In this document: positions 26,501 to 34,280 of the stretch, piece by piece | Layout: each line of letters opens with the position of its first letter | How positions within the stretch are numbered: position 1 is the first letter of the stretch | Source of the DNA: Candidatus Dojkabacteria bacterium | Lineage (GTDB): Bacteria > Patescibacteriota > Dojkabacteria > JAHIVN01 | NCBI GenBank assembly: GCA_016932045.1 | Contig: JAFGDO010000019.1 | Coordinates: 1 to 48,895 of the forward strand | Direction of reading: 5' to 3' | Length of the DNA: 48,895 nt | Notes under the pieces: model-generated | Databases searched by the model: none | Told to the model about the DNA's origin: nothing | The model's input: the letters and a program-made list of their open reading frames with translations, nothing else | Made by a program: the position numbers and the translations under genes

Positions 26501-26564
26501 TGGTTGAAGGTTAAACCTCCAACCAGCGTTGGATTTAGTTAGTCAAAGTTTTAACCTTTGACTA
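26501..26564. repeat. Doublet of 25-bp palindromes between umuD and umuC
   Basis: The first palindrome (26501-26525) pairs TGGTTG with CAACCA and AGGT with ACCT around TAA, with one A-C mismatch. The second (26540-26564) pairs TAGTCAAAG with CTTTGACTA. They are separated by 14 bp. The same arrangement recurs at 42887-42960. In the umuDC transcript both would fold as hairpins between the two genes. REPIN-like doublets are the nearest known class. Confidence 0.75.
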
Positions 26565-26573
26565 GCCTAGTAG

Positions 26574-26960
26574 TCAGTTAAACGTCTTTATAACACTGAC
26601 AACCACCCCCCACACTAAAAAGTCGCTATCCTCAGTAACCTCTATTGGCGCATACCTCTTATTTTCCGGAATCAGACACAAACACTTTCCTTTAATCTTT
26701 ACCCTCTTAACCGTAAACTCCCCTTCAAGAAAAGCAACAACGATGGAATCATTTGCGGGCTTTAAGCTACGGTCAACGACTAAAAGATCCCCATCTGCTA
26801 TGCCAGCACCTTGCATGGAGCTTCCTCTAACCCTAACAAAGAAGGTGGCTGCCGGATGTTTGATCAAATATTCATTTAGATCTAATTTCTTCTCAACAAA
26901 ATCATCAGCTGGAGAAGGAAAACCAGCAGATATGTTAGAAGTAAATAATGAGACTTGCAA
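26574..26960 (-). CDS. umuD: UmuD, self-cleaving subunit of DNA polymerase V
   Basis: UmuD is an S24-type autopeptidase that binds UmuC after RecA-stimulated cleavage. The cleavage site is AGFPSPADD (Ala-Gly instead of the E. coli Cys-Gly). The catalytic Ser is in VRGSSMQGAGI and the Lys in GEFTVKR. DGDLLVVDRSL and LIPENKRYAPI are also typical. Starts are TTG codons: 26987 (137 residues) or 26960 (128 residues). The promoter and palindromic operator at 26961-27018 would place the transcription start downstream of 26987, so I chose 26960. It is cotranscribed with umuC. Confidence 0.9.
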   Translation of the reverse strand: MQVSLFTSNISAGFPSPADDFVEKKLDLNEYLIKHPAATFFVRVRGSSMQGAGIADGDLLVVDRSLKPANDSIVVAFLEGEFTVKRVKIKGKCLCLIPENKRYAPIEVTEDSDFLVWGVVVSVIKTFN

Positions 26961-27018
26961 TCTAATAGAACAAATATTAGAACACAATTATTCTACACAA
27001 AGACAAAAGTAAATGCAA
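26961..27018 (-). promoter_or_regulatory. umuDC promoter with overlapping palindromic operator
   Basis: On the minus strand TTGCAT (27013-27018), a 17-bp spacer and TAGAAT (26990-26995) form a promoter. The -10 box is part of an 18-bp palindrome TAGAA-N8-TTCTA (26978-26995). It overlaps a second palindrome, TCTAATA-N7-TATTAGA (26961-26981). Repressor binding here would block the -10 and start site, as LexA does at SOS promoters. The motif differs from the E. coli and Gram-positive LexA boxes. Confidence 0.6.
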
Positions 27019-27051
27019 ATTTTGGGAGAAAGATAAGGACATGAGGCACCT

Positions 27052-27858
27052 TTACTTATTGTCATCAATAAAGTACTCATAATAAGCAAGGATTGCAGGC
27101 CCTCCAATGACAAACCAATAGATAAATTCTTCAAAAGGCATCTTCTGTCCAAAAAGTTCAACCCAGCCGATAAATTCCGAATCAAAGAAAAACCAGTGCC
27201 CCAATTTAAGGCTAGTAATTTCAAATGCTATAGATATGACAAAATAAAAAATACCTGGATAGATAAATTTTGAAAGTAGCCTCGGATTCTTGAGAATAAA
27301 AAAGATCATAGGAAGAATAAATAGGAAAAGGCCTCCCCAAAAGAAAAAGTAACTTCTCACTAATAGATCTTGTTTAAAACCTAGTATTAGAAAAAAAACT
27401 GTTAACAAAATTGTAAAAATAGCCAAAAACTTCTTTTCTCTTTTGCCTGCTGAAGACTTTCCTCTATCAAAAAAATGTTCATAAAACATCACACAGCCAT
27501 ATACACCAAAAAATCCCCAGAAAAAATCATCAATCGGCATGCCATTTAGGACTCGAAAGGGAAAAATAGTATGTGGTACATACCACCCCTTATTAAGAAT
27601 CCCCAAGTAATCCGCAATAATACTCACAGGGATAGAAAAGACAGCTGCAAATAGAAATGCGCGTTTAATCTTCCCTTGACTTCTAAATGACAACCAAAGT
27701 GAAGGCACTCCAAAGAATAGTAATATTGAAAAAAGAAAGGAAAATTTTAACATCAATGCAATGATTGGGGCAATGATAGGAAGGAGGATGAAGAATATTA
27801 TATCAACTTTTTCGTGCACGCTTTTTTGTTTACTGGTCTTCGGATGTCTTTGTAACAT
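27052..27858 (-). CDS. Lycopene-cyclase-domain membrane protein (CrtYc/CrtYd-like)
   Basis: The 268-residue protein has about seven membrane helices. It carries two copies of the lycopene cyclase domain signature P-x-E/D-E/D-F/Y: GMPIDDFFWGFFGVYG near residue 105 and KMPFEEFIYWFVIGGP near 243. This is the tandem layout of fused CrtYc-CrtYd carotenoid cyclases, though about 40 residues longer than a simple pair. No other carotenoid gene (crtB, crtI) is in the window, so its substrate is uncertain. The start is the ATG at 27858. Confidence 0.75.
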   Translation of the reverse strand: MLQRHPKTSKQKSVHEKVDIIFFILLPIIAPIIALMLKFSFLFSILLFFGVPSLWLSFRSQGKIKRAFLFAAVFSIPVSIIADYLGILNKGWYVPHTIFPFRVLNGMPIDDFFWGFFGVYGCVMFYEHFFDRGKSSAGKREKKFLAIFTILLTVFFLILGFKQDLLVRSYFFFWGGLFLFILPMIFFILKNPRLLSKFIYPGIFYFVISIAFEITSLKLGHWFFFDSEFIGWVELFGQKMPFEEFIYWFVIGGPAILAYYEYFIDDNK

Positions 27859-27923
27859 CTATATAGTGCTTACAAGTTTGTGTGAATTCGAATAATGATA
27901 TAATATTATATGGCATTTTGAAA

Positions 27924-28011
27924 GGAAGGGTGGCGGAGTGGTCGAACGCGCTGACTTGGAGAGTCAGTGTCCGCCATTGGCGGACCGTGGGTTCAAATCC
28001 CACCCCTTCCG
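27924..28011 (+). tRNA. tRNA-Ser (anticodon GGA)
   Basis: The acceptor stem GGAAGGG pairs with CCCTTCC, with G as discriminator. The anticodon stem CTGAC/GTCAG encloses TTGGAGA, giving anticodon GGA. A long variable arm (GTCCGCC-ATT-GGCGGAC) marks it as class II serine tRNA. The T-arm is GTGGG-TTCAAAT-CCCAC. CCA is not encoded. A palindromic repeat doublet begins at the next base. Confidence 0.97.
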
Positions 28012-28171
28012 TACTTCTACAAGCTCAGTGCGGAGTGCTTGAGGCTGTCGAAGTATTGAAAGTATAAGATGAGAACCCGTAGGGTTCGCTCAACCTGCCT
28101 GACTGCATCACGCAGGCAGGTGAGACCTTGGATTTTTCAATCCTGAGAAAATCGAAGGAGAAGAAAAATCC
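28012..28171. repeat. Cluster of palindromic elements after tRNA-Ser
   Basis: Three inverted repeats follow the tRNA. The first (28014-28053) pairs CTTCTACAAGCTCA with TTGAGGCTGTCGAAG. The second (28089-28124) pairs CTCAACCTGCCTG with CAGGCAGGTGAG. The third (28130-28171) pairs GGATTTTTC with GAAAAATCC. The first two are the REP-like classes seen at the other tRNAs. The rest of the 413-bp gap up to 28424 shows no gene and no RNA that I recognise. Confidence 0.7.
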
Positions 28172-28424
28172 ATAGTCGAATTAGTCCGCCGTAAGCGGGA
28201 ATCCCTGTCTCTCCGCTCTACGAAAAACTTTGAACTTTAGTTCTGAGATTGTTACAGGTTAGTTTAAACAGATGACCTATCCTCTATAAAATAAAAAGAA
28301 TTTTCACTCCTCGAGCCATCCTGAATGTTAAAAAATGATCTATCCCATATCCATTGATCATTATTCCTATCATTTGTCGTTTATGTTAGTATTTTATAAT
28401 TAGATTTTTTATCAACTATCACTC

Positions 28425-28745
28425 ATGGATAAACTCTTTGGTTCCTTGCCAATAATATGCTGTCTAGTTGGAGGTTTCATAATCGTTGCACCCTTTACAG
28501 TTCTAGTTTTATATCTACTGAATAAAGGCAGGAAAAGCTCGTGGAATGGTAAAATCGTTGACAAATTACATAAGGTAGGCACAGATGATGATGGCCGAGA
28601 TGTCCACTATTACACTTTAGTTGTAAAAACTGAAGAAGATAAGACTCTGAAGATTGGTGTTTCCTATGAAGAATACAATCAATTTAAAGTTGGAGATAAA
28701 TTAGAAAAAAAATCAGGTCAATTCAAACCCCAGAAAGTTTCATAG
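28425..28745 (+). CDS. Single-pass membrane protein, small beta domain
   Basis: The 106-residue protein has one N-terminal membrane helix (residues 8-33) and a cytoplasmic or extracytoplasmic domain, SSWNGKIVDKLHKVG...YYTLVVKTEEDKTLKIGVSYEEYNQFKVGDKLEKKSG. The pattern G-x-I/V-x-D-K ... Y-x-L-V-V-K-T ... Y-x-x-F-x-V-G-D-x-L-x-K-x-x-G matches a small membrane-linked beta domain (DUF7489-like) I recall from several bacteria. Function is unknown. The upstream region is AT-rich with no clear ribosome binding site. Confidence 0.7.
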   Translation: MDKLFGSLPIICCLVGGFIIVAPFTVLVLYLLNKGRKSSWNGKIVDKLHKVGTDDDGRDVHYYTLVVKTEEDKTLKIGVSYEEYNQFKVGDKLEKKSGQFKPQKVS

Positions 28746-28820
28746 AATATCTAAAACCAGGCGTTAAATTAGGTCAGGCATTCAATAGAGGAAGCCTTTT
28801 TTCTCTTGAGCGTCATAAAT

Positions 28821-29720
28821 ATGTCAAAGAAACAAAATAAAACAAGACTTATCATCCTAATCATAATTTTAGTGCTCAGCATTGGCCTTCTCTTTTATGT
28901 TGTAAGATCCTCACCTAAAAACTATAAGAATGTCACCTTTACAGAAACGCTGCCTGCAGGTACAACTCTGGAAGAAGAATCAGAAATGATAGTGGTTTAT
29001 GGAGATTCAAGAAGCGGCCATGAAATTCACAGAAAAATTATCGCTGAAATACAGAAAAAAAAGCCGATCGCAGTATTTCATACTGGTGATCTTGTAAATA
29101 ACGGAGAAGATCTTACCGATTGGAACATATTTAATGACATAACTCTTGACCTTCGGAATACAACTGACTTTTATCCAGCTTTAGGAAACCACGAAAAAAA
29201 CGCTTATCGTTATTATGAAAATTTCGAGCTGCCAAATAATGAGCAATGGTATTCTGTTGAATTTGATAACATTCATTTCATAGTTCTAGATACTAATACA
29301 AATTTGGATATTGACAGTGAGCAATACTCTTGGTTGGAAAACGATCTCAAGAAAAAGGAAGATGGGATAGAATTTACTGCAGTCATTTTTCACCACCCGA
29401 TATACAATACAGGCTCTCACGAAGAAGATGAAAAAGGACTAAAGGAGAGTGTTGTTCCTTTATTTGAAGAGAATGATATTGATATTGTATTTTCCGGTCA
29501 TGAGCATAACTATGAAAGATCGATAAATAATGAAGTATACTAGATAGTTACAGGGGGTGGAGGCGCTCCTCTTTATGACCAGACCCGATCAAGTGACTAC
29601 TCGCAAGTATTTAGCAAATCTTATAATTACTGTGTTCTCGAGGTGTATAAAGAATCACTTAGACTCAGAACATACAACGAGAACTCTGTTTTGATAGATG
29701 AGCTGTTTATTACCGATTAG
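28821..29720 (+). pseudogene. Metallophosphoesterase interrupted by an in-frame TAG
   Basis: The first ORF (28821-29543, 240 residues from the ATG) has a membrane anchor and all calcineurin-like metal motifs: VVYGDSRSG, HTGDLVNNGED, LGNHE, FHHPIY and SGHEHNYER. It ends at TAG 29541-29543. The same frame continues for 58 codons as IVTGGGGAPLYDQT... to a second TAG at 29720, and this is the expected C-terminal continuation (family Y-x-V-T-G-G-G-G-A-P-L-Y). One nonsense change of a Tyr-like codon, read-through, or a sequencing error would explain it. The truncated product keeps the whole active site and might still work. A TTG at 28806 is an alternative start. Confidence 0.85.
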
Positions 29721-29850
29721 TTGTCAATCTTCAATCTACAATTTTCAATTTTCTATATACCCTATAGCATCTGGCAACTTTGCCTCCCCTTTGACCAAAC
29801 TAGTAAAAGATAATAGAATGATTTAGTAGTTTTTATAATAAAGATAGTTC

Positions 29851-30507
29851 ATGAAGATAAAAGAAGAACTTCTGGAAACATTCGATCTAAAAGGAAATTT
29901 TCTCGGTAATCAACTCCGGGATGAATTTTACGAAGAGATACGCAAAGAATTTAAAGATAAAGGACGAATTACACGTCAGGTAAAATCGGTCCGGATAATT
30001 TCGCTAAATTCAAATGGTCGAATACTTATCCAGAAAAGAAGTAAATTAAAAAAGGAAAATCCAGGACTTTATGATAAAACAGTTGGCGGTCATGTGAAGG
30101 CTGGCCACAGCTGGTTTATGGCAGTAATGCAGGAGTGCTATGAAGAGCTGGGATTTCCCGCTGTAGTACTGCCGAGACAAGAGTTCACGAATGCTATTGA
30201 AGTAACTAATTTAGAGTCATTAGGACTTTTCCGAAAGGTCGACTATATAGGAAATTATATATCAACAAGAAAAACAGAAAAAGGTCTCTTTAAGCAACCT
30301 TATCTTGCTTCGTTTTTCATTGGTTATTATGATGGCCCTGTTCAATTCAGAGATGGCGAATCTTCTGGCATCGAGGTTTTCTCCCTGGAAGATCTACAAC
30401 AGAAAATCAAAGCTGAACCGGATATCTTCACTAATGACCTTCAGTTTATGATTGAAAAATACGAGAAATATTTAAGACCGCCAAATAATAATGATACACA
30501 TAGTTAA
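29851..30507 (+). CDS. Nudix hydrolase (IPP-isomerase-like subgroup)
   Basis: The 218-residue protein has the layout of the YfcD/isopentenyl-diphosphate-isomerase-like Nudix group: a start of type E-x-L-E-T-F-D-L-K-G-N, RIISLNSNGRILIQKRS, and YDKTVGGHVKAGHSWFMAVM followed by QECYEELGF. In the Nudix box (G-x5-E-x7-REUxEExGU) the Arg is Gln and the first Glu lies outside the usual spot. Substrate is unknown. It is followed after 18 bp by the ICMT-like gene with an AAGG ribosome site, so the pair may form an operon. Confidence 0.83.
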   Translation: MKIKEELLETFDLKGNFLGNQLRDEFYEEIRKEFKDKGRITRQVKSVRIISLNSNGRILIQKRSKLKKENPGLYDKTVGGHVKAGHSWFMAVMQECYEELGFPAVVLPRQEFTNAIEVTNLESLGLFRKVDYIGNYISTRKTEKGLFKQPYLASFFIGYYDGPVQFRDGESSGIEVFSLEDLQQKIKAEPDIFTNDLQFMIEKYEKYLRPPNNNDTHS

Positions 30508-30525
30508 TATTTAAAGGCAGAAATC

Positions 30526-31026
30526 ATGAGAAAAATCATCAAAACTTTTGGTAATGTAGGAACTCTAATCTCAGTAATCATGTCCTTCGCGGTAGTAGTG
30601 CAGCTCGTAATCTGGCAAACAGATCTTGTTGAGATTTTCCAGATAAAGTTCTTGCGTTCTGATAGCAGTATCGAAACTGCAACACTCATTGTAAGCCTAG
30701 CACTAATGCTTTTAGGAGGAAGCTTCGCTACTATAGCACACATTGCATTTAGACAAGCTCTATCTGAAGATGGAAAGGTTAATAAAATCATTACTACCGG
30801 ACCTTTCCGTATTGTAAGACATCCTTTTTATCTATCACTAATGATGATATGCTTCTCTCTTGTTTTGCTTTTCAATTCTTATCTTGTCCTTCTTGCTGCA
30901 ATCGTTGCATCTATTTTTCTTGTGAGTGAATCTAAATGGGAGGAGGAAAACTTGGTAAAAGAGTTTAAGGAAGAATATACCAAATATCAGGAAACAACCG
31001 GAATGTTTTTTCCTAAGTTACTCTAA
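30526..31026 (+). CDS. Isoprenylcysteine carboxyl methyltransferase-like membrane protein
   Basis: The 166-residue protein has about four membrane helices. It carries the ICMT/PEMT C-terminal signature: ITTGPFRIVRHPFYLSLM, then ESKWEEENLVKEFKEEYTKYQETTGMFFP. Bacterial members methylate unknown isoprenoid or lipid substrates with SAM at the membrane. AAAGG lies eight bases before the ATG, and it follows a Nudix gene by 18 bp. Confidence 0.85.
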   Translation: MRKIIKTFGNVGTLISVIMSFAVVVQLVIWQTDLVEIFQIKFLRSDSSIETATLIVSLALMLLGGSFATIAHIAFRQALSEDGKVNKIITTGPFRIVRHPFYLSLMMICFSLVLLFNSYLVLLAAIVASIFLVSESKWEEENLVKEFKEEYTKYQETTGMFFPKLL

Positions 31027-31057
31027 AGTACTTCCGTAAGTAAAGATTGACGAGGTA

Positions 31058-32524
31058 CTACTCTCCACCAGTAGAATTAAGTCCAATAATCACTACGTAA
31101 TTCTCTCCGCTTATAGCCTTCGTGCCATCAGTTATATCAGTGATGATTTCCTCTACACCAAAATATTTCTTCAGATATTCTTCTGTATAAGGCTGTTCCG
31201 CATCGGTAAATTTGTAAATTCTTAAGCCTGTATACTGATTATCTGGGTTCTTAATTATTTTGTTAGAATGAATAATCTTTATGAGTGGATTATCATGCTC
31301 AAGCATATCCGCCCAATCCTTTTCCAAAGTATTCACACCCGTTGCATTATAAACAGAAATATTTGGAGCTTCGTTGTAAATTCCCGGATATTTACGAATA
31401 TCTGCTAGTAATTCTTGTATAGGTTTGTAAGTTTGATCTTTTGCAATAATGTAATAGCCTCTGGACGGATTATCTGTCGGTCTATATATATACTTATTAA
31501 TTTCATTCCCGAGATACGGATCCAAAACAACCTGACCAATTGTATCTATATCTATCTCATTTCTTAAATTAATAGCCGCTCGAATATCATTTATGGTAAA
31601 GGGGCTGGATTCTACATTGGCTTTAATTATATTATACATATCCCACAATTTATTTGGGTCAAGCAGTGTTTCTGAGGACAGAATTTTATCCTTTACAGCA
31701 TTAATCACCCTCTGTTGTCGTGCGGCTCTATCAAAATCACCTTTCTGACTTAATAGTCTGCATCTTGCATATATTAGAGCTCTTTGCCCGTCCATATGCT
31801 CAACGCCTTCCTTAAACTCAAATAAACAGTAATGCCCATCGTGATAGTAATTTTTACATGAAGCTTGAAGATTATCCGGGAGTTCCTCATATGGGTAAGC
31901 ATCCTTATAGTACTCTGGAATGTCAATATCAACTCCTCCAATTGTGTCAACTATTTCCACAAAGCCCTTTAAAGTAACTTTAACGTAATACTGAATCTTC
32001 ACTCCGGTAACTTCCTCAACTGCTCCTTTTAGTGTATCGATTCCTGATCCCTTCTTCTGCCACTCACCAGTAGCATAGGCACTATTTATCTTTGAACCAG
32101 TAGAATTGCCATTGGGAAGTTTATACTTTACCCAAAGATCCCGAGGTATAGAAGTCATCACTGCTGTTTTATTCTCATAATCAACCGACAAAACTATCAT
32201 AGTATCAGTATTCATAAGCCCTGGATTGTCCTCTCGAGTATCTATTCCTACAATGAGGATATTTGTAAGCCCATCCTCCTGTTTAAGCTTGGGATCAATA
32301 GTTGCAGAGATGGAACCCAGAATCGGATTACAACCTTCTCCTTCACATTCTGCAGCTAGTTTATATATGTAATACCCACCAGCACACAAAAAAGCAAGTA
32401 GTATCAAAAAAAGGAAAAAAACCTTTCTTCTACCCCTCTTTTCACTACCACGCGTTACTCTCCTCCTTTTCTGTCTACGCTTCATTCTATCGTCGCTAAT
32501 TGTTACAGAATATGTCCTAGACAT
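31058..32524 (-). CDS. LytR-CpsA-Psr family protein with C-terminal LytR_C domain
   Basis: LCP proteins attach polymers from polyprenyl-phosphate carriers to the cell wall or envelope. The 488-residue protein has a very basic cytoplasmic start (residues 13-32), one membrane helix (about 34-50), then the LCP domain: NILIVGIDTRE, NTDTMIVLSVDY, MTSIPRDLWV, KINSAYATG, YARCRLLSQKGDFDRAARQQRVI. A LytR_C domain follows (ISVYNATGVNTLEKDWADML). Key Arg and Asp positions are present. Confidence 0.93.
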   Translation of the reverse strand: MSRTYSVTISDDRMKRRQKRRRVTRGSEKRGRRKVFFLFLILLAFLCAGGYYIYKLAAECEGEGCNPILGSISATIDPKLKQEDGLTNILIVGIDTREDNPGLMNTDTMIVLSVDYENKTAVMTSIPRDLWVKYKLPNGNSTGSKINSAYATGEWQKKGSGIDTLKGAVEEVTGVKIQYYVKVTLKGFVEIVDTIGGVDIDIPEYYKDAYPYEELPDNLQASCKNYYHDGHYCLFEFKEGVEHMDGQRALIYARCRLLSQKGDFDRAARQQRVINAVKDKILSSETLLDPNKLWDMYNIIKANVESSPFTINDIRAAINLRNEIDIDTIGQVVLDPYLGNEINKYIYRPTDNPSRGYYIIAKDQTYKPIQELLADIRKYPGIYNEAPNISVYNATGVNTLEKDWADMLEHDNPLIKIIHSNKIIKNPDNQYTGLRIYKFTDAEQPYTEEYLKKYFGVEEIITDITDGTKAISGENYVVIIGLNSTGGE

Positions 32525-32564
32525 AAGTAGTATTATTTATAAGTTGTAAGTTTTCAGTTTGTAG

Positions 32565-32987
32565 TCATCTGTTTGCCGTACGTTGTTCTTTCGCATCAAG
32601 TACAATGTTCACTAATTTATCGGCAAACTTGTTTTCCTCACGCCTTATATGAAAATACTCAACCTTTCCAAGCTGAACAGCCAATTTATCAAGAGTTGCC
32701 TTCAGCCTTTTAATAATCGGATTTTTTACTTTGTAGATACCTGTTAATTGTTTAACGATAAGGTCGCTATCAAGGTAACATTTCGCATTTTTAACATCCA
32801 TAACCTGAATCATCCTAAAAGCTGTCAATAATGCCTCATATTCTGCCTGATTATTGGTCATCTTTCCAAAATACTTAGCATTTATTTTAATAAGCTTATC
32901 ATTCTCATCAAATATAAGAATTCCCCCAGCAGCAGGACCAGGATTACCACGAGCACCGCCATCTGTATAGATTTTTATAAAAGACAT
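32565..32987 (-). CDS. RNase H-like protein (RNase HI family)
   Basis: The 140-residue protein starts IKIYTDGGARGNPGPAAGG with the first catalytic Asp. NNQAEYEALL supplies the Glu, CYLDSDLIVKQLTG the second Asp, and REENKFADKLVN the last Asp. This is the RNase HI type, which cuts RNA in RNA-DNA hybrids. It resembles the short bacterial and archaeal branch lacking the basic handle. It lies 40 bp upstream of the LCP gene's start on the same strand. Confidence 0.9.
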   Translation of the reverse strand: MSFIKIYTDGGARGNPGPAAGGILIFDENDKLIKINAKYFGKMTNNQAEYEALLTAFRMIQVMDVKNAKCYLDSDLIVKQLTGIYKVKNPIIKRLKATLDKLAVQLGKVEYFHIRREENKFADKLVNIVLDAKEQRTANR

Positions 32988-33213
32988 AATAAATTTGCAA
33001 CTTAAATATAAAAATGCTTATTTGTAAGTATTTTTCCCCTCTTTCCCCTCTATTTCGCACCTCAAATATACTATTTCTAACTTTAACATGGACTTTTGTA
33101 TTATACAAGGTAGAGGGTTTAAGGGACAAGGAAGAAGGGAAATCCCCTTATGTCAAGACATTTGCATACTCTTTTTTAATTACTTATTTACATAAGAAGT
33201 AGAAAAGTAAAGG

Positions 33214-33549
33214 TTAGCTAATTTTTTCTAAGACTTGAAATTCAATTACTTTTACTGGAGTATTTTCATCAACCCTGCAATTGTAATATTTTGAATAGGT
33301 TTCGTACATTTCCTGCTCTGAAGAGAACTTCTCGTGTTTATCAAAGTCACTATCATCGATTTCTCCCAAAGTTTTCTCCTTAATATCTACCAACCTTGCT
33401 TTTACAAATTCTCTCCCTGTTTCCTTAACAACAAATAAAACCTCATCACCCACTTGTAAATCTTTATCATCAAATAATCTCCAGGTTATATTTTTTTCTC
33501 CCTTTAGAATTAATTTGCAGAGATTTTTATAGAATTTGAGTGTTTTCAT
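33214..33549 (-). CDS. ASCH-domain protein
   Basis: The 111-residue protein starts MKTLKFYKNLCKLILKGEKNITWRLFDDKDLQVGDEVLFV, matching the ASCH fold (PUA-like) with the G-x-K-x-x-T-W-R motif. It then has FVKARLVDIKEKTLGEI and ends PVKVIEFQVLEK. ASCH domains bind RNA or act on nucleosides such as N4-acetylcytidine. A TTG start at 33576 would add nine residues; the ATG at 33549 fits the domain better. Confidence 0.82.
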   Translation of the reverse strand: MKTLKFYKNLCKLILKGEKNITWRLFDDKDLQVGDEVLFVVKETGREFVKARLVDIKEKTLGEIDDSDFDKHEKFSSEQEMYETYSKYYNCRVDENTPVKVIEFQVLEKIS

Positions 33550-33644
33550 ATAAGCAATAGAAAACTTTGAGTACAATCTAATATAATATTTTTACAATAA
33601 TTTCACAATTGCATATTGATCATTGTATAATTGAGAATTGAAAT

Positions 33645-33678
33645 GCGGGAACGTCTCCTTCGACAAGCTCAGGACAAG
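33645..33678 (+). pseudogene. tRNA-Gln 5' half with a palindrome in the D-loop
   Basis: GCGGGAACGTCT (33645-33656) matches the 5' end of the intact tRNA-Gln 95 bp downstream with one change. Then CCTTCGACAAGCTCAGG (33657-33673) takes the place of the D-loop. ACAAG (33674-33678) resumes the tRNA sequence after the D-stem. The anticodon arm is missing. It is a tRNA remnant joined to a REP-like palindrome at the D-loop. Confidence 0.75.
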
Positions 33679-33739
33679 TATTGTAAAGCGTAAAATTGCA
33701 TCAAATAAGCAATTTTAGTATAAAGTTAAAACGAAAGAT

Positions 33740-33810
33740 TGCGGGATCGTCTAATGGTAGGACAAGCGCCTCTGAAGCGCTCGATCTTGGTTCGAATCCA
33801 AGTCCCGCAA
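33740..33810 (+). tRNA. tRNA-Gln (anticodon CTG)
   Basis: The acceptor stem TGCGGGA pairs with TCCCGCA, with A as discriminator. The anticodon stem AGCGC/GCGCT encloses CTCTGAA, giving anticodon CTG. The T-arm is CTTGG-TTCGAAT-CCAAG. The weak T1-A72 pair is typical of tRNA-Gln. CCA is not encoded. Remnants of this tRNA lie on both sides (5' half at 33645, 3' tail at 33890). Confidence 0.94.
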
Positions 33811-33812
33811 TG

Positions 33813-33960
33813 GTTCGATAAACTCACCATAGGTGAGTTCGTTGAACTATCTTCTTGGATGAGAAGTTTACCCTGAACGGAGTTGAAGGGAATCCAAGTC
33901 CCGCAATTCGACTCATTCAGCCTTGCTGAACTCGCTCGTTCGACTGAGCTTGTCGAAGTC
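33813..33960. repeat. Palindromes and a tRNA-Gln 3' tail copy
   Basis: Directly after tRNA-Gln is a hairpin with AACTCACC/GGTGAGTT (33821-33839) and outer GTTC/GAAC pairs. Next comes the REP-like CCCTGAACGGAGTTGAAGGG (33871-33890). It runs into GAATCCAAGTCCCGCAA (33890-33906), an exact copy of the T-loop, T-stem and acceptor 3' strand of tRNA-Gln. Further REP-like motifs follow (GACTGAGCTTGTCGAAG near 33938). The junction lies in the T-loop position. Confidence 0.75.
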
Positions 33961-34070
33961 ATTGCAGGCAATTTTAAAAGATTAGAATCGGTTCGAGCCA
34001 TTTTACGACTCATAAATCATCCTTTATAATAAAAATACAATCATCCCCAAAAACAAAGAAAAGTATTTAA

Positions 34071-34280
34071 GATTTAATAGAATTTTTAAAAGAAGTACTG
34101 AAGGTCTGTCGAGATCTAGCGATTGATCCGGTACTTAACGGAAGCCCTACAGTACTTGCTTATACTGATAACTCTAACCCTAGAGTAAATTATATCGACT
34201 TTTCACTTCCAGAAAAGAAACAAAAATACGAAGATATGATGAAAAAATATAGTCTATTGATCAAGATCAAAGGAAATTAA
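34071..34280 (+). pseudogene. 3' remnant of a protein gene
   Basis: A 69-codon open frame without a usable start codon (preceded in frame by TAA) encodes a protein-like sequence: DLIEFLKEVLKVCRDLAIDP, then VLAYTDNSNPRVNYIDFSLP and KKYSLLIKIKGN, ending in TAA 34278-34280. Its stop overlaps the stop of the GH13 gene on the other strand. It is likely the 3' end of a decayed gene. A non-standard start cannot be excluded, and no family is recognised. Confidence 0.35.

Noticed and set aside
27882-28067. 61-residue ORF over tRNA-Ser
   Set aside because: It overlaps the whole tRNA and its flanking repeat, so it is a by-product of the tRNA sequence.
28821-29720. Recoding of a stop codon in this organism
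   Set aside because: TAG, TAA and TGA all terminate other intact genes here (for example TAG for the Clp gene, TGA for the DUF2419 gene), so a genome-wide code change is not supported.
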